From Rhodobacter sp. TJ_12 (GTDB taxonomy: Bacteria; Pseudomonadota; Alphaproteobacteria; Rhodobacterales; Rhodobacteraceae), in assembly GCF_020023995.1 (NCBI RefSeq), contig NZ_NRRD01000012.1, positions 35,619 to 99,618 of the forward strand: a stretch of DNA of 64,000 bases, written 5' to 3'. Positions 8,742 to 17,510 of the stretch are shown here, piece after piece (positions within the stretch are counted from its first letter, which is position 1; each line of letters begins with the position of its first letter). Made by a program: the position numbers and the translations under genes. The notes under the pieces were generated by a model. That model was not told where the DNA came from, ran no database searches, and worked only from the letters and a program-made list of their open reading frames with translations.

Positions 8742-8972
8742 TTATTCGGCCTGGCGCGCCGCGCGTCCGCCCCGGCGTTTTTTCAGCCGTGTGGCGCGCG
8801 CGGGCAGCTCTGCCATGATCTTGCGGCGGTCTTCGGGCGACAGCACCGACCATTGGCCGATTTCGTCCAAGCTGCGGTAGCAGCCGATGCAGATCCGTTC
8901 CTCGCGGTGGATCTGGCACAGCTTCACACAGGGGCTTTCGATCTCGTCGCGTTTCCAGACCTCATCCGTCAT
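8742..8972 (-). CDS. DUF1289-family small zinc-ribbon-like protein
   Basis: A 76-aa protein with the DUF1289 cysteine pattern: SPCVKLC near residues 14-19 and CIGC at 28-31, then the conserved WSVLSPEDRR stretch, and a basic C-terminal tail. Four cysteines suggest metal binding; function unknown. Its ATG at 8972 lies inside the end of ruvX, so it is the last gene of the ccmI-ruvX-DUF1289 operon and is probably translationally coupled. Confidence 0.85.
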   Translation of the reverse strand: MTDEVWKRDEIESPCVKLCQIHREERICIGCYRSLDEIGQWSVLSPEDRRKIMAELPARATRLKKRRGGRAARQAE

Positions 8973-9447
8973 TATCCTGCCTCCGAAGGTGCCCAAGCCG
9001 GTCAAGCGCCCCTTGCAAGATAAAGCCCGCCGCCACATGGTCCACCAATTCGGCGCGCCGTTTGCGCGATAAATCCGCCTCCAACATCGCGCGTTCGGCG
9101 GCGACGGTCGACAAACGCTCATCCCAAAAGCCAATCGGCAGGGGCGTGAGCTTTTCCAGATTGCGGGCAAAGGCGCGGGTGGATTGCGCGCGCGGCCCCT
9201 CTGATCCGTCCATATTCATCGGCAGGCCCAGCACCAGCCCGACAATCTCGCGCTCGGCCACGATCTTGAGCAATTCCGCGGCATCAAGCGTGAATTTCTG
9301 CCGCCGGATCGTGCGCAAGGGCGTAGAGATTGAGCGCAGCCCGTCCGAGATCGAAACCCCCAAAGTCTTGGTGCCCAGATCGAGCCCCGCCACGGCCCCG
9401 ATGCAAGGCAGGGCGGTGGCGAAGTCTTCGATGCTGGCGCAGATCAT
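8962..9447 (-). CDS. ruvX: Putative Holliday junction resolvase / pre-16S rRNA nuclease (YqgF family)
   Basis: A 161-aa YqgF/RuvX protein with an RNase H-like fold. Motifs seen: GLDLGTKTLGVSISD with the catalytic Asp, LVLGLPMNMDGSEGPRA, and WDERLSTVAAERAM with the second acidic residue. Family members process 16S rRNA precursors in E. coli and are also proposed as junction resolvases. The gene starts within the last bases of ccmI (ATGA overlap at 9444-9447) and overlaps the downstream DUF1289 gene, so all three are one operon. Confidence 0.9.
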   Translation of the reverse strand: MICASIEDFATALPCIGAVAGLDLGTKTLGVSISDGLRSISTPLRTIRRQKFTLDAAELLKIVAEREIVGLVLGLPMNMDGSEGPRAQSTRAFARNLEKLTPLPIGFWDERLSTVAAERAMLEADLSRKRRAELVDHVAAGFILQGALDRLGHLRRQDNDG

Positions 9448-10988
9448 TGGGCCACCCCGGCAGCTTTGGCGGCGGCGTCAAGCGCGGCAAGCGCTTGCGT
9501 ATCTTCGGCAAAGGTGGCGCGGGCCTTTTCCAGCATCTTTTGCGCTTCATCCATTTTGCCGATGGTGGACAGCGCGCCAATCGCGCGGGTCCATTCGTCC
9601 ACGCTGCCGCCCTCGTCCTTAAGCCGCGTCACCAAACGTTCCACCATGCCTTCGATCATCGCTTGGCGATCTGCGACGCTCATCTCGCCTGCGGCTTGCA
9701 CTTGTTCGGCGCTCGGGCCGGGCATCATCGGGGCGGCGGGGGCCGCTTGTTCCACGGTCTCGCCCAAGGGTGTGGCGGCGGCAGCCTCGATCCGCTCCAG
9801 ATCGTCGGGACGGTTGGCGAATTTCTCGCGCGCTTCGCCTGCGATGGCCTCCGCCCGTTCGGCTTCGCCAAGCAGACGCAGCGAGGAAATCAGCTTTTCC
9901 CAATCGTCAATCGTGCCGCCCTCATTGGCCATCCGGGCATTCAGCGCCGCGACCATCCCGCGCACCATTTGCGCGCGATCCGCCGGGCTCATATCTGCGG
10001 CGGCGGCCAAATCTTCGGCACTGGGTCCGCGCGGCACCGGCATTGGCGCGGTATAGTCATCTTCGCCCGCAAGCCAGGCAAGCGCATCGATATTTTGCAC
10101 GATGATCGGCACCCAAGGGTCTTCGGGGGCGGAAACGCGCAAAGCCGCATCCCACAGCCGGAACGCACGGTCGGGGCGTTGGTTTTGCCCCATCATCAGC
10201 CCCAGATAAAACAGCGCTTGCGGATTGGTCCGGTCTTTTTCCAGCGCGGTGGCAAAGGCCGCCTCGGCTTCGGCGGTGACCAATTGCTGCCCGGCGGCGA
10301 CGAACAGAAATTCGCCCAACCGTGCATAATCTTCGGCGGTCGCCGCCGCGCCCTTCAGGGCGATGATCCGGCGCTGTGCCTCCCAACCGGCGCGATAATT
10401 GCCCATGTTCATTTCATTCACGGCCAAAAGATCGAGCCCGCGAATATCGTTGGGCCGGGCTTGCACCGCTTGCCGCAAACGATCCATAAGCTCTTGGTAT
10501 TCTTGTGGAATGTCGGGCACCGGGCCGCGCGCGGCCAGCGCCATTTTCTCGGCCTCTTCTTGGCTGGGGCGGTTTGTATAGCTTTCATTGGCCGCTGCGA
10601 TCCGCTTGGCCATCGGCGCATCGGGCAGACCATTCGCGCCGATCCGGTCATACAGGAAAAACGCCCCGGCCAGCATCGCCACCACCCCGGCGGCCATCGC
10701 CACGGTCAGCCCGCGCGGGGCTTGCCCGCTGGCCTGGGCCTGCGCGGTTTGCACGGCGCGGTCGGCCTCTAGCAGGCGGCGCGAAATTTCGATTTTTGCG
10801 CGGCTGGCCTCTTCGGGCGACAGCACGCCTGCGGCCAGATCTTTTTCAACCTCGGCCAGTTGCGTGCGATAGACTTGCATGTCCTGCACCGCGGCAGGCA
10901 CTTCGGCCCCGCGCGGACGCAACAGCGTGATCGCAAGGGCAAAGGCGATGGCGGCCACAAGCGTGGCGCAGATGATCCAGAACAGCAT
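9444..10988 (-). CDS. ccmI: c-type cytochrome biogenesis protein CcmI
   Basis: Subunit of the Ccm haem ligation complex that presents apocytochrome c to CcmFH. The 514-aa protein has an N-terminal membrane helix (FWIICATLVAAIAFALAITL), a cytoplasmic loop containing LAEVEKDLAAGVLSPEEA, a second membrane helix near residues 92-112, and a long periplasmic TPR-rich domain. It ends in two copies of a conserved block (SAEDLAAAADMSPADRAQMV and SAEQVQAAGEMSVADRQAMI). This is the CcmI architecture known from Rhodobacter. ATG 10988 follows GGAGACTTC. The other ccm genes are not in this window. Confidence 0.9.
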   Translation of the reverse strand: MLFWIICATLVAAIAFALAITLLRPRGAEVPAAVQDMQVYRTQLAEVEKDLAAGVLSPEEASRAKIEISRRLLEADRAVQTAQAQASGQAPRGLTVAMAAGVVAMLAGAFFLYDRIGANGLPDAPMAKRIAAANESYTNRPSQEEAEKMALAARGPVPDIPQEYQELMDRLRQAVQARPNDIRGLDLLAVNEMNMGNYRAGWEAQRRIIALKGAAATAEDYARLGEFLFVAAGQQLVTAEAEAAFATALEKDRTNPQALFYLGLMMGQNQRPDRAFRLWDAALRVSAPEDPWVPIIVQNIDALAWLAGEDDYTAPMPVPRGPSAEDLAAAADMSPADRAQMVRGMVAALNARMANEGGTIDDWEKLISSLRLLGEAERAEAIAGEAREKFANRPDDLERIEAAAATPLGETVEQAAPAAPMMPGPSAEQVQAAGEMSVADRQAMIEGMVERLVTRLKDEGGSVDEWTRAIGALSTIGKMDEAQKMLEKARATFAEDTQALAALDAAAKAAGVAQ

Positions 10989-11202
10989 GAAGTCTCCTCT
11001 CTCCGCCTTTCCCTTAGCCGGTTAAAACGGTTCCAGAAAGGCCTTAGCGCGCCTTGCTCACAGCCTCGTGTGCGCCGCTTTCGCGGCCATGTCGCTTTTT
11101 TCCTTCGGATGCCGCTTGAGGGGGGCTATCGAAAACCGCCTCGCGTCATCTAGACTAAAGGCGGCGGCAGACTCGCACCGCTTCCCAACCCAGAGAGGGC
11201 CG

Positions 11203-12447
11203 ATGAGACGTTATTCGATCTTCGCCGTGGCGCGCGAGGCGCTGCGCTACCATGCCGGATGGGAAAAGGCCTGGGCCTCGCCCGAGCCCAAGAAGCGCTA
11301 TGACGTGATCGTCGTGGGCGCCGGTGGGCATGGTCTTGCCACGGCCTATTACCTTGGCAAAGTGCATGGCATCACCAATGTGGCGGTGATCGAAAAGGGC
11401 TGGCTGGGCGGCGGCAACACGGGTCGCAACACCACGATCATCCGCTCGAACTATCTGCAAGATCCCTCGGCGGCGATCTATGAAAAGGCGCGTTCGCTTT
11501 ACGAGGGGCTGAGCGCGGATCTCAACTACAACGTCATGTTCAGCCCGCGCGGCCTGCTGATGCTGGCGCAATCCGAACATGAGGTGCGCGGCTACAAACG
11601 CACCGTCTATGCCAACAACCTGCAAGGCGTGGAAACCCGCTGGATCACGCCGGGCGAAGTGAAAGACCTTGTGCCGATCCTGAACATCGAGGGGCCGCGC
11701 TATCCGGTTTTGGGCGCGCTTTACCAAGAACGCGGCGGCACCGCGCGCCACGATGCGGTGGCTTGGGGCTATGCGCGTAAATGCTCGGCCATGGGCATGG
11801 ATATCATCCAAAACTGCGAAGTGACCGGCGTGCGCACCGCGCGCGGCAAGGTCGTGGGCGTGAACACCACCAAGGGCGAGATCGATTGTTCGAAACTTGC
11901 CATGGTCGTTGCGGGCCATTCGAGCGTGCTGGCCGAGATGGCGGGCTTCCGTCTGCCGATCGAATCCGCTGCGCTGCAAGCTTGGGTGTCGGAGCCGATC
12001 AAACCGACCATCGACGTCGTCGTGATGGCGAACTTGGTGCACGGCTACATGTCGCAATCCGACAAGGGCGAATTGGTCATCGGCGGCGGCACCGACGGGT
12101 TCAACAACTATACGCAACGCGGCTCGTGGCACCATGTCGAACAAACGACCCGTGCCTTGGTCGAAACCTTCCCGGTGATTTCGCGGCTGAAAATGTTGCG
12201 CCAATGGGGCGGCATCGTGGATATGACCGGCGACCGCTCGCCGATCCTGTCGAAAACCCCGGTGGGCGGCATCTATGTCAACTGCGGCTGGGGCACCGGC
12301 GGGTTCAAGGCGATCCCCGGCTCGGGCTATGCGATGGCGGAACTGGTGGCTAAGGACTATTCGCCCTTGGCGGCCGATTTCGGCCTCGACCGCTTCAAAG
12401 AAGGCCGGTTCATCGACGAAAGCGTGGCCGCCGGGGTGGCGCATTGA
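11203..12447 (+). CDS. soxB: Sarcosine oxidase, beta subunit
   Basis: Catalytic FAD/FMN-bearing subunit of heterotetrameric sarcosine oxidase, which demethylates sarcosine to glycine with transfer of the one-carbon unit to tetrahydrofolate. The 414-aa protein has the dinucleotide-binding motif VGAGGHGLATAYYLG near residue 36, the GNTGRNTTIIRSNY block and the C-terminal GGFKAIPGSG region. Start ATG 11203 follows AGAGGG. It is the first gene of soxBDAG, with soxD beginning 78 bp after its stop. Confidence 0.95.
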   Translation: MRRYSIFAVAREALRYHAGWEKAWASPEPKKRYDVIVVGAGGHGLATAYYLGKVHGITNVAVIEKGWLGGGNTGRNTTIIRSNYLQDPSAAIYEKARSLYEGLSADLNYNVMFSPRGLLMLAQSEHEVRGYKRTVYANNLQGVETRWITPGEVKDLVPILNIEGPRYPVLGALYQERGGTARHDAVAWGYARKCSAMGMDIIQNCEVTGVRTARGKVVGVNTTKGEIDCSKLAMVVAGHSSVLAEMAGFRLPIESAALQAWVSEPIKPTIDVVVMANLVHGYMSQSDKGELVIGGGTDGFNNYTQRGSWHHVEQTTRALVETFPVISRLKMLRQWGGIVDMTGDRSPILSKTPVGGIYVNCGWGTGGFKAIPGSGYAMAELVAKDYSPLAADFGLDRFKEGRFIDESVAAGVAH

Positions 12448-12525
12448 TGCCCCGCCACACGCTGATTTCCTTCCCTTTTGTCGGGGCGCAAACCCCGGCG
12501 CGCGTCATCAAGAAGGCCCGCTGAT

Positions 12526-12849
12526 ATGCTGACACTCACCTGCCCCTGTTGCGGCGTGACCGTCGAGGAGACCGAACTGGCCCCCGGCGGCGAGGCGCAT
12601 CTGAAACGCTTCGGCCCCGGCTCCACCGACGAAGAGTTTGAAACCTATATGTTCGCCCGCAAAAACCCCAAGGGCGTGCATTTCGAACGTTGGCGCCATG
12701 CCTATGGCTGCGGCAAGTGGTTCTTGACCGCGCGCTGCACCGCCACGCTTGAGGTCTTTGGCTCCTATCCGGCGCAAACGACCGAACCCCCCGCCGAGCT
12801 GATCGCCAAGATCAAAGAAAAACGCCCCGGTTGGGAGGGCTACAAATGA
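12526..12849 (+). CDS. soxD: Sarcosine oxidase, delta subunit
   Basis: A 107-aa zinc-binding structural subunit of heterotetrameric sarcosine oxidase. The N-terminus LTCPCCGVTVEETEL supplies cysteine ligands, and HAYGCGKWF the C-terminal ligand pair. ATG 12526 is followed at once by the conserved motif. The stop overlaps the soxA start (ATGA at 12846-12849), indicating coupled translation. Confidence 0.95.
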   Translation: MLTLTCPCCGVTVEETELAPGGEAHLKRFGPGSTDEEFETYMFARKNPKGVHFERWRHAYGCGKWFLTARCTATLEVFGSYPAQTTEPPAELIAKIKEKRPGWEGYK

Positions 12850-15800
12850 GCCAACGTCTGCAAACGGGCGGCCGTCTGATTGACCGCTCGAAAGAAGTGA
12901 CCTTCACCTTTAACCACACCCGTTACAAGGGCTATGCGGGCGACACGCTGGCCTCGGCGCTTTTGGGGGCGGGCAAGTCGCTGTTGGGCCGCTCGTTCAA
13001 ATATCACCGCGCGCGCGGGCTTGTCGCCTCGGGCGTGGAAGAGCCGAACGTGCTGGTGAACCTTGGCAAGGGCGACCGGCTGGAACCCGATCAGCGCGCC
13101 ACCACGACCGAGCTGTTTGACGGGGCGGTGGCGTCGAGCCAGAACCACTGGCCGACGCTGGCCTTCGATGTGGGCGCGATCAACGATTACGCCTATCGGA
13201 TGCTGCCGGCGGGCTTTTATTACAAGACATTCATGCTCTCCACCTGGGCGTGGCATAAGGTGTTCGAACCGGTGGTGCGTCAAGCCGCCGGTCTGGGCGC
13301 GGCGCCGACCAAAGCCGATGCCGATCGTTACGAACAAGCCTATGCCTATTGCGATGTTTTGGTCGCGGGCGGTGGCGTGGCGGGGCTGATGGCCGCGCTG
13401 AAAGCGGCGGCAGAGGGCAAGCGCGTTCTGGTGGCCGAACAAACCGCGCATTGGGGCGGGCGTGCGCCCGTCGATGGCGGCGAGATCGAGGGGATGGCGC
13501 CCGAGGCTTGGGTGAAGAAAACCCTCGAAGCCCTTGGCAAGATGGACAATGTTCGTCTGATGACCCGCACCATGGTGGCGGGGCTGCATGACCATGGCTA
13601 TGCCATCCTTTACGAACGTGTGGGCGATCACGTCCCCGACGAAGGCCGCCCCCGGCATCGTCTGTGGCGGGTCCGCGCGGGCCTGACGAAAGTGGCCTCG
13701 GGCGCGATCGAACGTCCGCTCGCCTTTGCGGGCAACGATGTGCCGGGCGTGATGCTGGCCTCGGCGGTGCGCGATTACATCGTCAACTGGGCCGTCAGCC
13801 CGGGCAAGGAAATCGTCGTTGTGACGAACAACGACGACGCCTATCGCACTGCGCTGTGCGCGCTGGATGCGGGGATGAAGGTCGTCGCCGTGCTGGATGC
13901 GCGCGAATGGGCGCATGGCCCGTTGGTCGAAGCTGTGAAGGCGCGCGGCGTGCGCGTTCTTGAAGGCCATGCCGTGTCGAAAGTGCGCGGCAAGTCGGGC
14001 GTCGTCGCGGTGGAAATCTGCCACCAAGACAGCACCGGCAGCGTGCTGGAGGTTCTGGGCTGCGATTGTGTGGCGATGTCGGGCGGCTGGTCGCCGGTCG
14101 TGCACCTGTATTCGCATTCTGGCGGCAAGGTGATGTGGGATGAGGCGGGCGCGATGTTCCGCCCCGACCCGGCCCGTCCGCCGGTGGGCGACAAGGGCCA
14201 GCCGATTGCCGAAGTGGTGGGCGCAGCCAATGGCGCGCTGACGCTAAGCGCGCTTTGCGCCGAGGCGGGCGTGGCCGGTGGCGCGGAAGAGGAAAACCCG
14301 ATCACCCCGGTTTGGATCATGCCCGCCAAGGCTGGCAATGATCTGAAGTTCAAAGCCTTCCTTGATTACCAAAACGACGTGAAGGTTTCGGACGTGCAAC
14401 TGGCGGCCCGCGAAGGCTATGCCTCGGTCGAACATACCAAGCGTTACACCACGCTGGGCATGGCCACCGACCAAGGTAAGCTAAGCAATATCAACGGTCT
14501 GGCGATCTTGTCGGATGCGTTGGGCCAAGCCATTCCGCAAACCGGCACCACCACCTTCCGCCCGCCCTATACGCCGATTTCCTTCGGCGCGGTGACGGGC
14601 GAGGCGCGCGGTGACATCTTCCAGCCGTTGCGCAAAACGCCGATGCATGGCTGGCACGAAGCCCATGGCGTGCATTGGGAACCGGTCGGCCTGTGGCGTC
14701 GCCCCTATACCTATCCCCGCAAGGGCGAAGGGCACCGCGACAGCGTCAACCGCGAGATCGTCAACACCCGCACCAATGTGGGTCTGCTTGATGCCTCGAC
14801 GCTGGGTAAGATCGTGGTCAAGGGCCCCGATGCCGGCAAGTTCCTCGACATGATGTATACCAACATGATGTCGACCCTGCCGGTGGGCAAATGCCGCTAC
14901 GGTCTGATGTGCTCGGACAACGGCTTCCTGATCGACGATGGTGTTGTCGTGCGTTTGGCCGAAGACACTTGGCTGTGCCACACCACCTCGGGCGGTGCCG
15001 ATCACATTCACGGCCATATGGAAGATTGGCTGCAATGCGAATGGTGGGATTGGAAGGTCTATACCGCCAACCTGACCGAGCAATATGCCCAAATCGCCGT
15101 GGTCGGCCCCAAGGCGCGCAAGCTGCTTGAAAAGCTGGGCGGCATGGATGTCTCGAAAGAGGGCATGCCCTTCATGACCTTCAAGGACGGCGAGCTGGCG
15201 GGCTTCCCGGTGCGTGTCTATCGCATCTCGTTCTCGGGCGAGTTGTCCTATGAAATCGCGGTCCCCGCGAATATGGGGCTGGCGCTTTGGGAAAAACTGC
15301 ACGAAGCGGGCGCGGAATTCGGCGTGATGCCCTATGGCACCGAAGCTTTGCACGTGATGCGGGCCGAAAAGGGCTTCATCATGATCGGCGACGAAACCGA
15401 TGGCACGGTGATCCCGCAAGACCTCAACCTTGGCTGGGCGATTTCCAAGAAGAAGGAAGACTTCCTTGGCAAGCGCGCGCAAATGCGCACCCATATGGCC
15501 GATCCGGATCGCTGGAAACTGGTGGGGCTGGAAACGCTTGATGGCACGGTGCTGCCCGATGGGGTCTATGCCGTCGATGAAGGCGTGAACGAGAACAACC
15601 AGCGCAACGTGCAAGGCCGCGTGACCTCGACCTATTACTCGCCCACCTTGAAAAAGGGCATTGCGATGGGTCTGGTGAAACACGGGCCGGAGCGGATGGG
15701 CGAGGTGCTTGATTTCCCCGCCGACAATGGCGTGGTGCTGCAAGCGCGGATCGTCGATCCGGTATTCTACGACAAAGCAGGGGAGAAAGCCGATGTCTAA
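12846..15800 (+). CDS. soxA: Sarcosine oxidase, alpha subunit
   Basis: Large subunit (984 aa) of heterotetrameric sarcosine oxidase. The N-terminal 2Fe-2S-like fold region (VTFTFNHTRYKGYAGDTLAS) is followed by an NAD-binding domain with the motif VAGGGVAGLMAAL near residue 180. The C-terminal third, from about residue 610, is a GcvT-like aminomethyltransferase domain that binds tetrahydrofolate (PMHGWHEAHGVHWEPVGLWR). Length is typical. It overlaps soxD upstream and soxG downstream. Confidence 0.95.
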   Translation: MSQRLQTGGRLIDRSKEVTFTFNHTRYKGYAGDTLASALLGAGKSLLGRSFKYHRARGLVASGVEEPNVLVNLGKGDRLEPDQRATTTELFDGAVASSQNHWPTLAFDVGAINDYAYRMLPAGFYYKTFMLSTWAWHKVFEPVVRQAAGLGAAPTKADADRYEQAYAYCDVLVAGGGVAGLMAALKAAAEGKRVLVAEQTAHWGGRAPVDGGEIEGMAPEAWVKKTLEALGKMDNVRLMTRTMVAGLHDHGYAILYERVGDHVPDEGRPRHRLWRVRAGLTKVASGAIERPLAFAGNDVPGVMLASAVRDYIVNWAVSPGKEIVVVTNNDDAYRTALCALDAGMKVVAVLDAREWAHGPLVEAVKARGVRVLEGHAVSKVRGKSGVVAVEICHQDSTGSVLEVLGCDCVAMSGGWSPVVHLYSHSGGKVMWDEAGAMFRPDPARPPVGDKGQPIAEVVGAANGALTLSALCAEAGVAGGAEEENPITPVWIMPAKAGNDLKFKAFLDYQNDVKVSDVQLAAREGYASVEHTKRYTTLGMATDQGKLSNINGLAILSDALGQAIPQTGTTTFRPPYTPISFGAVTGEARGDIFQPLRKTPMHGWHEAHGVHWEPVGLWRRPYTYPRKGEGHRDSVNREIVNTRTNVGLLDASTLGKIVVKGPDAGKFLDMMYTNMMSTLPVGKCRYGLMCSDNGFLIDDGVVVRLAEDTWLCHTTSGGADHIHGHMEDWLQCEWWDWKVYTANLTEQYAQIAVVGPKARKLLEKLGGMDVSKEGMPFMTFKDGELAGFPVRVYRISFSGELSYEIAVPANMGLALWEKLHEAGAEFGVMPYGTEALHVMRAEKGFIMIGDETDGTVIPQDLNLGWAISKKKEDFLGKRAQMRTHMADPDRWKLVGLETLDGTVLPDGVYAVDEGVNENNQRNVQGRVTSTYYSPTLKKGIAMGLVKHGPERMGEVLDFPADNGVVLQARIVDPVFYDKAGEKADV

Positions 15801-16344
15801 GGCCGTTTCTGCACTGAACGGGCAATCCCACACCGGCTTTGCCACTGTCACCGAGGCGGGGCTGAAGGGCATGGTTTCGCTGCGCGCCGATCTGAGCTCC
15901 AAGGCCTTGGCCAAGGCACTCAAGGCGCTTGGCCTGACGGTGCCCGCGCAACGCGCCATCGTGACCGAAGGCGCCCGCTCGGTGGCGTGGATGAGCCCGG
16001 ACGAGCTGTTGGTTCTGTGCGGCTATGAAGAGGCCGCACAGGTCACCGCCGATCTGGAAAAAGCTCTGGCCAAGGACCATGCGCTGGTCACCAATGTGTC
16101 GGATGCCCGCGCGATGTTCACCGTTTCAGGCGCCAAAGGCGATGAAGTGCTGATGAAGCTTTGCCCCATCGACTTTGAAACCCTTGAAGCGGGCGAGATG
16201 CGCCGCTCGCGCGCGGCGCAAGTGGCGGCTGCCGTCTGGCGCTCGGGTCCGCAAGAACTGAGCGTGATCTGCTTCCGTTCGGTCGCCGGGTATATGATGG
16301 GCTTGCTGGAAGTCTCTTCGCGCAAAGGCGGCGAGATTTACTAA
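15793..16344 (+). CDS. soxG: Sarcosine oxidase, gamma subunit
   Basis: The 183-aa gamma subunit of heterotetrameric sarcosine oxidase, related to GcvT-fold domains. Recognised by its place as last gene of soxBDAG and by the conserved C-terminal region (CPIDFETLEAGEMRRSR, CFRSVAGYMMGLL). Its ATG overlaps the soxA stop (ATGTCTAA). A GC-rich hairpin (16383-16410) follows the stop. Confidence 0.93.
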   Translation: MSKAVSALNGQSHTGFATVTEAGLKGMVSLRADLSSKALAKALKALGLTVPAQRAIVTEGARSVAWMSPDELLVLCGYEEAAQVTADLEKALAKDHALVTNVSDARAMFTVSGAKGDEVLMKLCPIDFETLEAGEMRRSRAAQVAAAVWRSGPQELSVICFRSVAGYMMGLLEVSSRKGGEIY

Positions 16345-16382
16345 CCCGGGCAGGGGGCGCGGGCCCCCCGTCCGCTTGTTGG

Positions 16383-16410
16383 ACGCCCGGCCCCAGCAGG
16401 GGGCGGGCGT
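16383..16410 (+). terminator. GC-rich hairpin after soxG
   Basis: Stem ACGCCCGGCCCC (16383-16394) pairs with GGGGGCGGGCGT (16399-16410) with one mismatch and an AGCA loop. No T tract follows, so it is only a candidate end of the sox operon transcript. Confidence 0.35.
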
Positions 16411-16525
16411 TGGACCGAGAAGGGCCCCCTTGGCGCCTTTTTAATTCTGGCCATCCCCCTTTTTCTTTGCCGCCGCCTCTGTGATAGAAAGGGCAAAGAT
16501 CACGCCTGCGGGAAAGGGCCGCTTC

Positions 16526-16705
16526 ATGGATTATTCGAAATCGGGCGGTGTGAAGCCGGGCCAAAATGCGCCGCGTCACGCCGAGCATAATGCCAAAGGG
16601 TCTGCCAAGAACCCCTTTGGCAAGGGCGCGGACAAGGCCGATCTTTTGGCCCGCATGAAGGCCGCCGCGGCCGCGCGCAAGACCACAGACGACACGATCG
16701 GTTGA
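16526..16705 (+). CDS. Small conserved hypothetical protein
   Basis: A 59-aa hydrophilic protein starting MDYSKSGGVKPGQNAP, rich in Lys, Ala and Gly, with a C-terminal helix-forming stretch (KADLLARMKAAAAARK). No membrane segment or metal motif. I recognise similar short proteins in Rhodobacterales but no function. ATG 16526 follows GGGAAAGGG at a reasonable distance. It lies alone between soxG and sodB. Confidence 0.6.
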   Translation: MDYSKSGGVKPGQNAPRHAEHNAKGSAKNPFGKGADKADLLARMKAAAAARKTTDDTIG

Positions 16706-16754
16706 TGTGCGCCTAAGGTCAAAGGACTGTGCACAATTTATCCGCCGCATACCC

Positions 16755-16790
16755 TTGACCTCGGCGCTTTTGGTGCTTCTTTTAGTCGCA
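16755..16790 (+). promoter_or_regulatory. Possible sodB promoter
   Basis: TTGACC at 16755-16760 could be a -35 box upstream of sodB, with a T-rich region (CTTTTAG, about 16779-16785) in the -10 position. The -10 match is poor, so this is tentative. Confidence 0.3.
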
Positions 16791-16816
16791 ACAGACACGA
16801 AAAAAGGATGAAACCA

Positions 16817-17416
16817 ATGGCTTTTGAACTTCCCGATCTTCCCTATGCCCATGATGCTCTGGCCGGTCTTGGCATGTCGGCGGAAACGCTCGAATACCAC
16901 CACGACCTGCACCACAAGGCCTATGTCGACAATGGCAACAAGCTGATCGCGGGCACCGAATGGGAAGGCAAATCGGTCGAAGAGATCGTCAAAGGCACCT
17001 ATGTCTCGGGCGCCGTGGCGCAATCGGGCATCTTCAACAACGCCTCGCAGCATTGGAACCACGCCCAGTTTTGGGAAATGATGGGGCCGGGCGGCAAGGT
17101 GATGCCGAGCGAGCTGGAAAAGGCGCTGGTCGAAAGCTTCGGCTCGGTTGACAAATTCAAGGAAGAATTCGCCGCCGCCGGTGCCGCGCAATTCGGCTCG
17201 GGCTGGGCGTGGCTGGTGAAAGACACCGATGGCGCACTGAAAGTCACCAAAACCGAAAACGGCGTGAACCCGCTGTGCTTTGGCCAAACCGCTTTGCTTG
17301 GCTGCGATGTGTGGGAACACAGCTACTACATCGACTTCCGCAACAAGCGCCCGGCGTATCTGTCGAACTTCCTCGACAAGCTGGTGAACTGGGAAAACGT
17401 CGCCTCGCGTCTCTGA
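16817..17416 (+). CDS. sodB: Superoxide dismutase, Fe/Mn family
   Basis: Converts superoxide to peroxide and oxygen in the cytoplasm. The 199-aa protein has the family metal ligands: His in YHHDLHHKAYVD, His in NNASQHWNHAQFW, and Asp and His in CDVWEHSYYIDF. The QHWNHAQFW block is closer to the iron type, so sodB is used, though metal choice cannot be settled from sequence. ATG 16817 is chosen because AAAAAGG just upstream is too close to ATG 16808. A strong terminator follows at 17446. Confidence 0.95.
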   Translation: MAFELPDLPYAHDALAGLGMSAETLEYHHDLHHKAYVDNGNKLIAGTEWEGKSVEEIVKGTYVSGAVAQSGIFNNASQHWNHAQFWEMMGPGGKVMPSELEKALVESFGSVDKFKEEFAAAGAAQFGSGWAWLVKDTDGALKVTKTENGVNPLCFGQTALLGCDVWEHSYYIDFRNKRPAYLSNFLDKLVNWENVASRL

Positions 17417-17445
17417 GGCCTTTGAATACCCTCCGGAAAGACGAA

Positions 17446-17475
17446 ACCGGCCCCAAGCGGGGCCGGTTTTATTTT
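17446..17475 (+). terminator. Rho-independent terminator of sodB
   Basis: Perfect 9-bp stem ACCGGCCCC (17446-17454) with GGGGCCGGT (17459-17467), loop AAGC, followed by TTTATTTT. A textbook intrinsic terminator on the plus strand, 29 bp after the sodB stop. Confidence 0.9.
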
Positions 17476-17510
17476 GTGTAGCGATGTTAACCTTGGCCCG
17501 GTTACCGCGC